Positions 1 through 10,936 of a stretch of DNA of 50,642 nt are shown here, piece after piece. This DNA comes from Multifurca ochricompacta (Eukaryota; Basidiomycota; Agaricomycetes; Russulales; Russulaceae), in contig WTXG01000256.1 in NCBI GenBank assembly GCA_022496185.1, positions 1-50,642 on the forward strand. Reading direction: 5' to 3'. Position numbers and translations under genes: made by a program. The stretch's first letter is position 1; each line of letters opens with the position of its first letter. The notes below the pieces were generated by a model. That model was given only the letters and a program-made list of their open reading frames with translations, was not told the DNA's origin and did not search any database.

Positions 1-597
1 AAAGTGATCCAGTGTAGAACAGGCATGAGGCGCAGCATACTGACTGTAGGTGTTAGTGGGTTAGACTAGACAGAAAAGTTACTTCAGAGGTTAGAAGAAC
101 TCTATATTACTATACTACTGACCTAGACAGAAAAATTCTATGTAAAGAACGTTAGTCTAATAGTTAAGTAGATAGTATAGAAGGCACTTACACTTCAGAG
201 GTTAGAAGAACTCTGAAGTGGAAGAGACGAAACAGACACCCTTATATACAATCCAAGGGGTGGTCTGTGCACTGGGAATAAGTCCACAAGTGCTGGACAG
301 AGTCCAAACAATAAACAAGAGGGAGAAAGGCCATTGGCCACTACAGAAATCACATGTTACATAGTGCATCAGTTAGCTACTGCGGAATGTGAGAAAGAAG
401 GTAATAATGATAATGTAAAAGTCCGAAACTCCAGTATCTAATCTAATCTACAAAGTAGCTAATCTAATCACCTGATGCCTGAAGCATCACCGAACATCTT
501 CTGTGTTCAACATCCAGAACATGTTCGACAATGCTCTGATCCGAAAACCCTAGATGCCAGTAATACTTGACCAGTGGATGAAGGTCCTCATCAGGAG
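1..597 (-). pseudogene. Coding-exon fragment split by a solo LTR, running off the window edge
   Basis: If the LTR at 13-512 and one TSD copy are removed, bases 518-597 join to 1-12 on the minus strand as one open frame. It reads PDEDLHPLVKYYWHLGF and then SDQSIVEHVLDHF. A splice acceptor (TTTTCCAG) lies just upstream, so this is probably an internal or second exon. The pattern of a charged start followed by a helix-turn-helix-like stretch resembles the N-terminus of basidiomycete proteins annotated as carrying an integrase core, but that is from memory and weak. Most of the gene lies outside the window, so its fate cannot be judged beyond the LTR insertion that interrupts it. Confidence 0.35.
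13..512 (-). repeat. Solo LTR, Copia LTR family A, minus orientation
   Basis: The 500-bp block begins TGTAGAAC and ends TTCAACA. It is flanked by a perfect 5-bp duplication, tccag (8-12 and 513-517). Read on the minus strand it matches the LTRs at 20089-20591 and 43170-43667 throughout, including the opening TGTTGAACACAG, a TATATAAG box and the paired CTTCAGAG/CTCTGAAG hairpin. No internal retroelement sequence adjoins it, so it is what remains after LTR-LTR recombination. Confidence 0.92.
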
Positions 598-3075
598 CTG
601 GAAAATATATCACTTAAGATGTTACGCTCAGAGGGCGTATGCAGTCGAGTGCGGGCGGCTAGGTCACAGAGACAAGGTTGGGGAGATCTTGGGTCAATGT
701 GGAAGACTATAAGTCCGACGCAGGGTCTACCAGAGTCACAGGCTCAGTGTACAGGTCACAGAGGACGAGTACCAAAGGGACGAGTTCGGGTGGTGAGACG
801 CAAGGAAGGAAGTTAAAGGTCCACAAGGCTACTGATTGTCACAGGAGCTCAAGATGGGGAACCATCTGAGCGAGACTAGCTAGGGTATATATACATGCTG
901 GTACTAGCTTAGTCATCCATTCTTATCATGCTTATCTAGACGCTTGTGGTTCTGGACATGTGACTATGGAACCTTCCATCAGAACCAGTGCCACCGTCTT
1001 CCCACGTCAACTAAGGTTCAGGGTCCTTCTGTACACAAGGCATCAAACCTTACTGTCACGTGATCTTCTTCTATACCTCATGCCGTATCTGTCTTCTGGA
1101 CTTCGGCATGGGACATCATGACTAAGCTGGCGATGTCCTTGCAGACCCTGCACAGCTACTATCACTGCTTGTGTGTCCCCCATGTCTTGCCATCTGTTGG
1201 GTACGCTGGGTAGGTCGTAACATAAGAGCAAGACAAGAGCTTTCCTGAACTACACACCCAAGGGTTTGTGTTGGTTTCCCCGTGGCATGGGAAGGAAACA
1301 TGATCACTGTGGCGGATTGTGGTCTGCCACACTTGGCTTCGGGGATCACCTTGTGTTACAAACTAATCTAATCTACAACTACACATTCTGAGTCCATAAC
1401 CACACATCCCACATTTAATCCACGCATTCCATAACCACACATTTTAATTTACAACCATGCATTCCATAGGTTGCCCTTAAGGCCAGCCACCTACAAGCAT
1501 TCCTATGATCAAAAAGGGGCTGTAGTATAGCCCCAAGAATTCATCCTGTTCAAGAAATGTCCCCATCCAGCTTTATCACCCTCTCTACACTGAATATGAG
1601 AGAACAACTTACAGTCTTTCCGAACAAAAATCAAAAATCAATACAAACAAGTGAAAAAATAGAGTCTCTGAGGTCCTTGATCGCCTTTCTCACTCAGCTG
1701 CTTACAAATCTCACTCAGCTGCTTACAAATCGTGGCATCGTCGCGGCAACTGAGCTGGCCGGTCCCTGTTGCCATAGGAATGGCATAGCACTCGCTTGGC
1801 ATGGAATTCGCTCCGGCACCTACAGTCAAACTACCATGTAATTCTCAAGACGGTCTCATCTTATGGCTCTTCCTCATCACACCCGCACATATCGGAGATC
1901 CAATACAAGATCCATACTTTGCAGCAATCAACAGCATGCACTGACATTTACACATATGTGGACGCTTTTAATTAATATAATATGAATGATAACGCGTGTC
2001 AACCAAGCGCCATGACCATGATTGTGTAATAACAAACAAACAACAACAACACAACACAGTCCGCGGATTTTATTTGCCGGTCACCTGCCCAACCACATGG
2101 CCTTTCCGAATCTCTCCGTGTTCCGTGTCTCATGCACAATACAATAATCTTTGTTTCCTATCATCCTTTTCGAGTAGGCGACCAACCAACCCCATGTGAA
2201 TATATGGCAACTCCAAGAACCGTCGACCCACTCAGAGGCTCAAGCAATCACAAGCGGCTGCGATCAGCTAATAATAAGACACCTTAAATGAAGATACTTG
2301 GGCGCTACGCCTCTTGACATTACGTCAGACAACCTATTGCTCTACCTTTACTGACCTGGGGGGAACATCGACGTGGGCGGCAGCCGTGGCTCAGCTACGA
2401 ACGAACGGTTTCATAAACGTGTTCTTGTCCAGTGCAAAAAAAAAGAAGTGACGGCAGCAGCAGTAGCAAATAGTTAAAAAGAGCAAAAAGCATACCAACA
2501 AAACACGCACACACACACGCACACAGCAGCACACGCTCAGAGTTCAGAGAGAGAATGTGCGTATGTGAACCACTAGACCTGATGTCACCTCGCGAAACAT
2601 ATTCGGATTTCTTGGCCTCCGGTCTTCTGCACTGGTACCCTGCGCCACCAATTGCCATAACTCACAACGACATGCAGATTGTGATGACCCGAATTGGAAG
2701 TCAATTTCTCTCTCGGATATCTTGTTCTGGATCTGAGGTTATTATGTTCTTATGCAAACTATACACAACGCCCGGTTCGAACTAAGAACGCGGAGCGCGG
2801 AGAAAGCGAATACGCGGCGAGCAGATGGCTGACGCTGGAACCCTATACATCTAAGGGAAGCTCATCTTGTACTGATGAAGTAACGCCTGCCTTGGATTCA
2901 GTCTCACGAGAAGAACCTTTTCTTCCGGGGTTTGCAAGGACATGTCCTAAATCGCGCGGCTACTACCAGGAACATAGTAACTACTAGGGGAGCGAACAAT
3001 GAAGCATGGTCAGGTAGACAGTTATGTTGATCAAAACTATATATATATTGGTTAGCCTTTACCTAGAATGGCAGT
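598..3075. other. Intergenic region, no gene recognised
   Basis: The short open frames on both strands here share no recognisable motif. A minus-strand TATA-like stretch lies near 885-895, compatible with the promoter of the split gene at the left edge. Minor features are a duplicated 18-20 bp ctcagctgcttacaaat unit near 1690-1730 and A/T-rich stretches. The last kilobase should hold the hydrophobin promoter. Confidence 0.5.
2503..2525. repeat. CA-rich microsatellite
   Basis: A short run of CA dinucleotides broken by two CG steps, in non-coding sequence upstream of the hydrophobin gene. Confidence 0.7.
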
Positions 3076-3083
3076 TATAAAAG
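3076..3083 (+). promoter_or_regulatory. TATA box of the hydrophobin gene
   Basis: TATAAAAG stands 84 bp before the chosen ATG at 3167, leaving room for a 5' leader of roughly 50 nt. A second A/T run at 3038-3049 is a weaker alternative. The in-frame ATG at 3068 lies upstream of this box and would not be in the mRNA, which supports the ATG at 3167. Confidence 0.6.
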
Positions 3084-3166
3084 GGCAGGTTATTGCTCTT
3101 GGCTCCCCAGTTCAAAAAGCACTATCAACCATCAGGGTTAACCATACCCTCCAGATATTTTTCAGA

Positions 3167-4600
3167 ATGATGTTTTACAAGCCTCTCATTTCGTTGGTTG
3201 CTGCGTTGGCTGCGACAAGCACCGCCGTTGCTTCTGCTATCCCGGAGCGCAGGGATGACCCCGTGCCGATCCCTGCCAGCCAGTGCGATACTGGAACACT
3301 GTCATGCTGCGACCAGCTCACCAATTCGAACGACCCGGCTGCTATCGCTGTCGGCGCACTCCTCGGCATAATCCTAGGCCATTCCATAGGGGTTGGACTC
3401 ACATGCACCCCAATCTCTGATGCCGAACAATGGTAATTCTCTGTTCAAGTTTGTCGCATGTAGTGTTGTGACGGCCCCGGCTCGGCCTGAAGCCGCGGCT
3501 TAGGCCCGGCTTTTGGCGGCTTAGGCTTTTCAAAACTCAAGCCTGGGCCGTAGCGACGGCTTCCGGCCGGCTTAGGCCCGGCTCAGGCCCAAGCCGCGGC
3601 TTTACAGCGTCAAATCAAGTTTTAAGCTGCATTTTTTGAAGGACTTGTAGTTTACATTATATCAACCCCTAGCCACTGCTTTGGCCTTCTGCCATATTAT
3701 GTCTCCCATTTAATTCCTGTAACATAAGTTGTCTTATTTTAGCTTGTATCAATAACAGCGTTTGTAACGGGTGTTTCTATCCCGCGCTTGCTATGTAGAT
3801 AAGATAAGATGTTGAGATCGTGGTGAAACTAAGAGTGAAAATCCAGCAAGAATACACCTATACTGAACAATTGCTAAGAGCCTACACCCCCAAGAAGACG
3901 AGATGGGATCTGCAGCGTGCTACAGGGCATCTTTAAATAGGTTCTAGTACTATTCTACAAAATACCAAAGCCGATCGAGCGTGCGATGTAAATCTAATTA
4001 TTTATCAGTGGCTTTATATACAATTTAGATGTACTATATCAGCTACCAAATTAAAGTAAACGAATGCGCGCGTTATCTTGCTTGTTAATGAAAGTGATTT
4101 CATCACATGATCGATCTGAGATGTATATACTCAGTATCTTAATCAATGTGAGACATGTTTTTATCTCATCAATTGTTTTATCTAAACGCGATCACAATTA
4201 TGTCAGACTACTTCTGTACCAGTATTCTGGTTCAACAGTTCGCAAAAATCCGGATAGAAAGCGTGACTCAGCCACCAAAAGCCGCGGCCTAAGCCGCGGC
4301 TTCAGGCTTTCCAAACCTGAAGCCTGAGCCGTGGGCCGCTGGAAGCCGTTTTCACGGCCTATGTCAGCCCGGCTTTTTCCGGCTCAGAAACGGCCGGCTT
4401 ACGGCTTCGAGCCGAGCCGTGCACAACACTAGTCGCATGTGGGGTTCTAACATGTCGCGACAGCAATAACTCCCCTGCTTGCTGCACCAAAGTTCATCAG
4501 AGTTTGTGTCTCTCACGCAATCTGCTTTCAAGGCTTACTAATTTTGGATTTTTAACTAGACGGCCTCATCAACACCGGCTGCTCCTCAGTCAACCATTGA
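3167..4600 (+). CDS. Class I hydrophobin (secreted, 3 exons)
   Basis: Hydrophobins are small secreted proteins that self-assemble into amphipathic films on hyphae and spores. Coding exons are 3167-3432, 4464-4501 and 4560-4600, giving 114 residues. Residues 1-24 form a signal peptide with a hydrophobic core and an AxA-like end. Eight cysteines fall at residues 40, 47, 48, 80, 89, 95, 96 and 109. Their spacing, C-X6-CC-X31-C-X8-C-X5-CC-X12-C, fits class I. The protein ends NGLINTGCSSVNH, a typical basidiomycete hydrophobin tail. Intron 1 starts GTAATT and ends CTAAC...CGACAG; intron 2 starts GTTTGT and ends TTTTTAACTAG. Both restore frame and cysteines. Intron 1 would be 52 bp but carries a 971-bp hAT element plus its duplication, so it is now about 1 kb. 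The coding sequence is CpG-rich and shows no premature stop, unlike the neighbouring transposons. Whether the enlarged intron is still spliced is unknown. Confidence 0.93.
3461..4431 (+). mobile_element. Non-autonomous hAT element in hydrophobin intron 1
   Basis: A 971-bp element with terminal inverted repeats TAGTGTTGTG...CACAACACTA, the hAT-type TAGNG end. It is flanked by a perfect 8-bp duplication, gtcgcatg (3453-3460 and 4432-4439). GGCTT/AAGCC-rich subterminal repeats, likely transposase-binding arrays, fill both ends. The inside is A/T-rich and codes for nothing recognisable; the small open frame at 4064-4327 recurs in the second copy only because the DNA does. The second copy is at 9485-10371 in the opposite orientation. 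Confidence 0.93.
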
Positions 4601-4639
4601 ACGCAGCTGAGGTTAGACACCTTCTCACGCGTCACCACT

Positions 4640-4946
4640 TCTGGCTGGACCTGTTTGCTCTCTTTCATTAAAAAGTTCTGATAATAAAGATTTTGACATT
4701 AATTTGACATTAGTTTTGGACTGTCTCTGATACGGTACAAATGTGGTCGTTACATAGCACAAAAACATTATTTAGCATCTTTAGACTGTTTGTGTTCTGG
4801 GCCACCTGCCCGTTCATTCCCTTACATCCAGTTTCATCCTTATTGCTAACCTTCATCTCGCCTCTCACGGCTTTAACCTCTTTCTTCCTAAATTCTACTT
4901 CATAACCACACTTCTCTTAGGACTTTCTACAGGTATATAAACATAC
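4640..4946 (+). mobile_element. Decayed hAT gene, promoter part (left of MULE)
   Basis: Bases about 4660-4946 match, with many substitutions, the reverse complement of the region upstream of the hAT transposase at 15460 (about 15690-15960). The match includes the stretch around ttgacattaatttgac, the cattactttacatcc-like stretch and the TATA region near tatataaa. The match resumes at 9110, so this is one hAT promoter cut by the MULE. The exact left limit just after the hydrophobin stop is uncertain. Confidence 0.65.
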
Positions 4947-5219
4947 TGGATGCAATTCACCCCGCAGTTTGACGAATCACGTGATGTAAAGTAAACAACA
5001 GCAAACTCTGTTGAACCAAGATAGTGGTACAAGAGGTTCCGGGATAGCGGTTCGACATGATTACGATCACGCGTAGATAATACAACTCAAAAACGCATTC
5101 ATTTAGTCTAGTGGCCAATATAGTACATAGATCTGCTATAGATAAAGCACTTGCTACCACATTATTCTGCATCTAAGCTCTAAGTCTAATCAAGGCAAGA
5201 TAGCTAGTAGTGATGTAGT
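4947..5219 (+). repeat. Left terminal inverted repeat of the MULE
   Basis: Starts tggatgcaattcacc and runs to tgatgtagta. It pairs with 8771-9109 in reverse complement, including the stretches around caccccgcagtttgacg, cacgtgatgtaaagt and the ATCACGCGTAGATAA core. Confidence 0.85.
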
Positions 5220-5397
5220 ATCTAGTACAAATTTGTGCTATGTCTGTTCCATGAATTCAAGAACAAAGTGCAATCTTATCACATTGGAGTCGTGTATTTC
5301 AGTTTTGGGCGTTCAACAGCAGGAAACCATTTTTTTAGTACATAGAATAAAATATGCAAGCTGTATTATACATTACATGGAATGTAGAAGTAAATCA

Positions 5398-8300
5398 TCA
5401 TGAATCTAAGTTCTTACCTCGGATTTGATATCCCATGGTATTCTGTGAGGTCTGTGCAGCCTCACGATCACCAGCGCGGGCCCAGGTGCGCGGTCGTCGT
5501 GTTCCTGTCTTCTCTAGATGTTGAACATCCTTTACCAGACGACTAGCATCGGCTCCGATGTCCTGCGACACCATGCTGTTGATCCAGATTCGATTTTTGT
5601 GTGGGAGTTGCGATCGGATAATCTTGGCTGCCTCAACAAGCTCGTCTGCCCGTGACGAAAGTGCATTAATCTTGATTCGTAGCTTTGATGGGAATGAGTA
5701 GCTATTCTGATGATTGTTTGAGTCATTGACGTACTTCTTCTTCAAGATCACTCTCATCTCCATCATTGAGCAGTTCTTGTACCTCTTCCATGTCAAGTTT
5801 GGCCGACGATGACATTTCTTCAGTACTCGTCGACATCACGCTCCGCGGCCGCTTGCCTAGCATCCCCTCAAGATCAAACTCTCTCCATTGGCCTTCCACC
5901 AGCATATCTGGATTTCCTATCCAAATATGGTCATCTCCATCAGTGATACTGCCTTCATCTGGATCCAGGTGCTCAACCTCCATCCCTTCAATATCGCATA
6001 CAAGAGCAGGGTGGCGATAAAGTGGCAAAACGCGGCGACGGACAACTTGATGCCAGAAGTGCATGGGGGGAGGCTGTACCGATTGGACAAGGTGCTTACA
6101 GAGGTGCTGGCTGTGATACTTTTGCTGTCCACAATTGCATGTCCATGTAGTAACATCTGTGACATAGATAACATTGCTGATGGACGCTTCCGCGAGCTGT
6201 TTCCAAGACATCTTGAAGTACCTTTGATAAGTTGAAAGCAGCTTCGAGCGACCCAAACGATGTGTGTCTTCAAGGACTTCTGCACGCACAATGTACTCGG
6301 GTGTGATTTTAGTTATGATAATCCAAACAAGGAGGTCAAGGCGAGGTCGAAGCATGTGGTGCAGGTGATTGTGTTTTAACTGCCTCCAGAGGTTTTCAGT
6401 TCCCATCGTTGTTCGCCACCGAGATACATATGGAGATGTGAGCGTGCCCAGAGTTTCCACTTTGGTAGCACATACCACGATGTCCAGAGGTATCCCCACA
6501 CTTCCCGAAGTCCCCGTTGGTGACAGAAATGATACATCTCTATGATAGCGTGCTTGCGGATTTCTGTTGCACTGCATGGTCCCTCATTCCGTTCAGAAAA
6601 AGCCGGATGCTGACAGAAGTGCTTTGTGAAGAGATGGAGGATCTGTTTTCTGTGGGGCACTGGGCAAAATACATATGCGATGTCCTTCACTTGTGTCTCA
6701 CCCTCTTCAAAATCCCATTCTGGATCATCTTCGTCTGCCTCACCCAACTCGGAGCCTGGATCTGAATCAGAACCAAGCCATTCATCGAGCTTGTCTATTA
6801 GATCACCGCCCTCATCTGACAACTCGTCAAGATCCACCTCAACCCCCTCATTACTTGATGGAGATGGATCGGAGTCAGTGGTGGGTAGCCGGGATACATC
6901 GGATATTGGGATCGGGGGAATTCGGATGGTTAGCCGCTCCTTCGGAGGCATATTGAGCGTTTGTAGGACTCCGTTTAGGCGTACCAAAAGTCGAGGAATT
7001 GCTTTCGTAGCAACATAATGTGTTCCAGGCTGTCGATTTTTGTCATAATGAATTTTAAACGCGACGCGTGCGGACACAAACCTTATCACTAGATTGATGA
7101 ACCGGGATGAATGATTCGTCAATCCAGCTGAACTCAGCTTTTGCAACTTTGACATTATAGGGTGCTGGGGCACGTCGTAGGGTTGACAAGCGCATCTTGA
7201 CCGCTCGGATGGCATGCCAATAGCAAATTTGATGCTTTGCATCTGGTATGACAGCAAGAAATGCATTTATTTCTGACCAATCCTTGTCTGTAAGTGTAAA
7301 AATAATCCGCAAATTCCAATGATTGTTGATGTATGAAATGAAACGGCTGATAAATAGTTCTTTGGCTCCCGGTTCACCAATGTTTGACTGAATCAGGAGA
7401 TATCCAAGGGGTAACCCTGACCCGTAGATTTCACCGAGAAGTGCGAAAACTTCGAAACGCGCTCCATTTGTGTTCCCTGGCCATTGTCAGGTCAGCTTCA
7501 AGTTGTTATTTGTAAATGGAAGACTCACATGCAGAATCTAACTGTAGTTCATGGAGACGCCCTCCCCATTGGCGAAGAATTTCGGGTAGTGCAAACGCAA
7601 TAACTGTGATGCCCTCATCCTCTTCAACGGGTATTGATTCCACGGTGTACAGGCGATCTGGTGATGGCATTTTAAACTCTTCAAGAAGCAGCCGTGCTGA
7701 CTGGACTTCATCCTCATCCCTTTTCCAGGTACGACTGGACATTCGTGACCATAATTGATAGATGGATTTGCGCGTGAAGGACGGCTTTGGATGCTTCTTC
7801 AGAATCTCAGTCCAGAGCTTATTATAAGGTGTGAATATTTTGTAGACAAGACCCAATGATGTTTACTTACCTGCGTTGGGGTTAATTTGAGGTTAATTTG
7901 GACGTATCGCTCAACTTCTTCTGGGATATCAATAGGCCAATATGGGACATGATCCTCACAGTGTGTTAATTTAATGAAGATGACATTAGAATGGTCGGAT
8001 AAGGTTATATGTATCCAACCAGAGCAGTCAAAGGTTTCCATTGATTCTTTATCATGATTTTTGACACCTTCTTGGTGGCTCTTTGATGAGGCATGCTGCC
8101 GATCGGTATTTTGGGCACAATTGTATATGTAACGTGTTGATGTGCCCGCAGATCGTTTGTGGTCATATTTACTATGGTAACTGATATGAAGAGATTCATA
8201 ATTTTGTAATGAAAAGAAAGAAGTGTTACGCACAGGAACCGATAACTCATCACTTCCCACATCAGATTGACAATGGCATCTGCGCGCTCCCTCCTAACAG

Positions 8301-8604
8301 TGTAACCCACTAAATCCTTGATATTCACATTTGCTTCGACCTTGATCACATCTTTCTGCCTTCCCAGGAAAGTCAAATATTCATTTAGTGGCAAGACAGA
8401 TAAGCTTTCATCTGACACATCCTGAACCCCATTAGTTTCAAAGTTCTGAACCTTCTCCAAGTTCTTCTTGGCCTGTCTATTGCCTTTTGCCTTTATCGTG
8501 CAGAGAGAACATGTTGCGCTGCATGTTAAAACATTTGCCTTCAGTGGAAATTTTTCAAGGCCTAGGGACTTCTTGCATTTTGCACACTTCTTTGACTCTG
8601 CCAT
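5398..8604 (-). pseudogene. MULE transposase with SWIM zinc finger, multi-exon, frameshifted
   Basis: The gene would cut and join element DNA. The start at 8604 (MAESKKCAKCKKSLG) begins a cysteine-rich zinc-finger-like N-terminus. Coding then continues through several short introns. The DDE region shows LQLDSAC followed by FEVFALLGEIYGSGLPLGY in exon near 7400-7540, then TDKDWSEINAF and a CYWHA motif at about 7200-7300, all typical of basidiomycete MULE transposases. An acidic spacer follows (6740-6860). A SWIM finger (CNC...CKH) lies near 6090-6150. The C-terminal exon continues at 5400-5696 in another frame. Near 6440 two extra bases (a CA doubling) shift frame between WKLWARS and SPYVSRW-like residues, so the copy looks inactive. 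Exon limits are approximate. Confidence 0.85.
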
Positions 8605-8770
8605 CTCTAGATAGCTATGAGGTGGGCTTGGGAGAAGTGAGGCACGTTAGGATGGGTGTTGATAGCTGGGATCAATTGATCTAACCGAGTATCGGAACGT
8701 CTGCCAAAACAATCAACAATGTATTGTTTGTCTCTATGTACATCACGTGTGGAACAGGTATAGCGCAGCT

Positions 8771-9109
8771 TGCTACATCACTGCTAGCTATCTCACCTTG
8801 ATTAGACTTAGAGGCTTAGCTGTAGTCAATAATGCGATAGCAACTGCTTTATCTATAGCAGATCTATGTACTATATTGGCTACTGGTTTAAATGAACGCA
8901 TTATTGAGTTATCTCATCTAATGATACGATTTGATCACATGTCAGATCTTAGATGAACGCATTTTTGAGTTGTGTTATCTACGCGTGATCGTAATCATGT
9001 CGAACCGCTATCCCGGAACCTCTTGTACCGCTATCTTGGTTCAACAGAGTTTGCTGTTGTTTACTTTACATCACGTGATTCGTCAAACTGCGGGGTGAAT
9101 TGCATTCAC
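8771..9109 (-). repeat. Right terminal inverted repeat of the MULE
   Basis: Reverse complement of 4947-5219 with an added internal duplication: the stretch atgaacgcat...gagtt occurs twice, near 8891 and 8951. It lies upstream of the transposase start and probably carries its promoter. Confidence 0.83.
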
Positions 9110-9440
9110 TATATAAACATACATACTTGCTTGTAGTAGGATCAGCCAGCAGAAGTGGAATCAAATGGTCATTCTATCTCTGTCTCACTGAGTATCAGGC
9201 AATTATTTCAACAACAACAAGCACAAGGTCAAATGGAAACAGCAGCAGCGAGCCAGCAAAAGTCTTCGACGTATTCGACACATCGGCACATTCGACACAT
9301 CTAGCATTTTCGATGCATCAGCACTATCAACGATTTCGGCATCCATCAGATATCATCAACATCGAACACTTCTTCTCTTCTCTCAGAACCTCTCTCTGCA
9401 ATGAACTCACACAGTCTCATGATTGTACATCGTGACCAAA
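9110..9440 (+). mobile_element. Decayed hAT gene, leader part (right of MULE)
   Basis: Continues the hAT promoter interrupted at 4946. It starts with the TATA region, then cttgtagtagga, a match to caacaacaagc-caaggtcaaa and cagcagcag...aaagtcttc, in the same order as upstream of the hAT transposase at 15460 (reverse complement of about 15540-15700). A possible remnant of the old start codon lies near 9418. After that the similarity fades and a MITE follows. Confidence 0.65.
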
Positions 9441-9484
9441 CACATGACCCCGGTTGGAGACTAGCTTGACCTACCCCCTACAAT

Positions 9485-10371
9485 TAGTGTTGTGCATGGC
9501 TCGGCTCGAAGCCGTAAGCCGGCCGTTTCTGAGCCGGAAAAAGCCGGGCCGACATAGGCCGTGAAAACGGCTTCCAGCGGCCCACGGCTCAGGCTTCAGG
9601 TTTGGAAAGCCTGAAGCCGCGGCTTTTGGTGGCTGAGTCACGCTTTCTATCCGGATTTTTGCGAACTGTTGAACCAGAATACTGGTACAGAAGTAGTCTG
9701 ACATAATTGTGATCGCGTTTAGATAAAACAATTGATGAGATAAAAACATGTCTCACATTAATTAAGATACTGAGTATATACATCTCAGATCGATCATGTG
9801 ATGAAATCACTTTCATTAACAAGCAAGATAACGCGCACATTCATTTACTTTAATTTGGTAGCTGATATAGTACATCTAAATTGTATATAAAGCCACTGAT
9901 AAATAATTAGATTTACATCGCACGCTCGATTGGCTTTGGTATTTTGTAGAATAGTACTAGAACCTATTTAAAGATGCCCTGTAGCACGCTGCAGATCCCA
10001 TCTTGTCTTCTTGGGGGTGTAGGCTCTTAGCAATTGTTCAGTATAGGTGTATTCTTGCTGGATTTTCACTCTTAGTTTCACCACGATCTCAACATCTTAT
10101 CTTATCTACATAGCAAGCGCGGGATAGAAACACCCGTTACAAACGCTGTTATTGATACAAGCTAAAATAAGACAACTTATGTTACAGGAATTAAATGGGA
10201 GACATAATATGGCAGAAGGCCAAAGCAGTGGCTAGGGGTTGATATAATGTAAACTACAAGTCCTTCAAAAAATGCAGCTTAAAACTTGATTTGACACTGT
10301 AAAGCCGCAGCTTGGGCCTGAGCCGGGCCTAAGCCGCAGCTTCAGGCCGAGCCGGGGCCGTCACAACACTA
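9485..10371 (-). mobile_element. Second copy of the hAT element seen in the hydrophobin intron
   Basis: An 887-bp element with ends TAGTGTTGTGC and TCACAACACTA and an 8-bp duplication, cctacaat (9477-9484 and 10372-10379). It is the reverse complement of 3461-4431 almost throughout, but lacks about 85 bp, largely in one GGCTT-rich subterminal array. Two copies of one family within 7 kb, each with its own intact duplication, show separate insertions. Confidence 0.92.
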
Positions 10372-10379
10372 CCTACAAT

Positions 10380-10936
10380 GCAATATGATTAGGACATGAA
10401 TGAAAAATTCATTCATACGATGTGCAAGAGAAAGGTGAATGTTCGAGTGCATCATCAGCAGTGTGACCTTGTGCATACACCAGTTGTGACCATATGACCA
10501 ATCCCTCTAAAGTCTCATTCATAGGGCTGTGCACTGTACCTGTACCTCATGGTATGGACAGGTCTGTAGTATGGTTGCTGTACCCATGCTGTACCTGATG
10601 AAATGCAGCTGTGAAAGGGTTTAGCTATCTATGTAGATAGTGGATAGGTTCAGTTGTTGTGGTCAAAACTTATATATTAATTAGTATCTTTACCTATGTA
10701 GATAGCAGATAGGCTATTACTAAGCATTAGCTAACTACAGTAAAGATAAGATACTGATACTCACTTCAGTTGTTGTGGTCAAAACTGAAGTGAACATGTA
10801 CAATGTAACAACCTTTTATACTACATAAAGGTGTGACAATCATAACATTAGTGATGTGCCTGGTCCAGCTCAGAGAAACTAAAAGCCAAAGCTGCTGGCT
10901 CAGGCCACAGCTTTCAACAGCACATACAAGTGCAAT
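10380..10936. other. hAT debris and a fold-back repeat, no gene
   Basis: Two isolated hAT-like ends occur here: TAGGGCTGTGCAC at 10522 and TAGTGATGTGCC near 10853. I found no matching partner ends. Between them lies a fold-back repeat (about 10655-10835) that recurs at 18985-19145. No coding sequence was recognised. Confidence 0.55.
10655..10835. repeat. Fold-back repeat, copy 1
   Basis: It contains tatctttacc ... gtaaagataagata as an inverted pair, followed by a hairpin CACTTCAGTT ... AACTGAAGTG around the loop gttgtggtcaa. The same order of motifs recurs at 18985-19145, so this is a dispersed repeat of unknown type. Confidence 0.6.

Larger units (their letters stand above)
4947..9109 (-). 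mobile_element. Mutator-like element (MULE), 4.2 kb, long terminal inverted repeats
   Basis: Long inverted repeats (4947-5219 and 8771-9109) enclose one minus-strand transposase gene. A 13-bp direct repeat, tatataaacatac, abuts both ends (4934-4946 and 9110-9122). MULEs usually make 8-11 bp duplications, so part of the 13 bp may be chance or pre-existing repetition. The target was the TATA region of an older hAT gene. The extra length of the right repeat comes from an internal duplication of about 65 bp. Confidence 0.85.

Noticed and set aside
574..869. Plus-strand ORFs upstream of the hydrophobin as genes
   Set aside because: Overlapping short frames without motif or splice context. The minus strand carries the better coding evidence at 518-597.
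3068..3436. 122-residue single-exon ORF as the hydrophobin
   Set aside because: It starts upstream of the TATA box and ends in intron 1 after only four cysteines. Spliced exons give the full eight-cysteine protein.
3167..4600. Hydrophobin as a pseudogene broken by the transposon
   Set aside because: The insert lies wholly within the intron, splice signals are intact and the coding frame is complete.
5766..7018. Plus-strand ORFs rich in serine and proline across the MULE
   Set aside because: They are complements of the acidic and zinc-finger exons of the minus-strand transposase.
9589..9840. Small ORF shared by the two TAGTGTTGTG elements as a gene
   Set aside because: It has no motif and is shared only because the elements are copies of one another.
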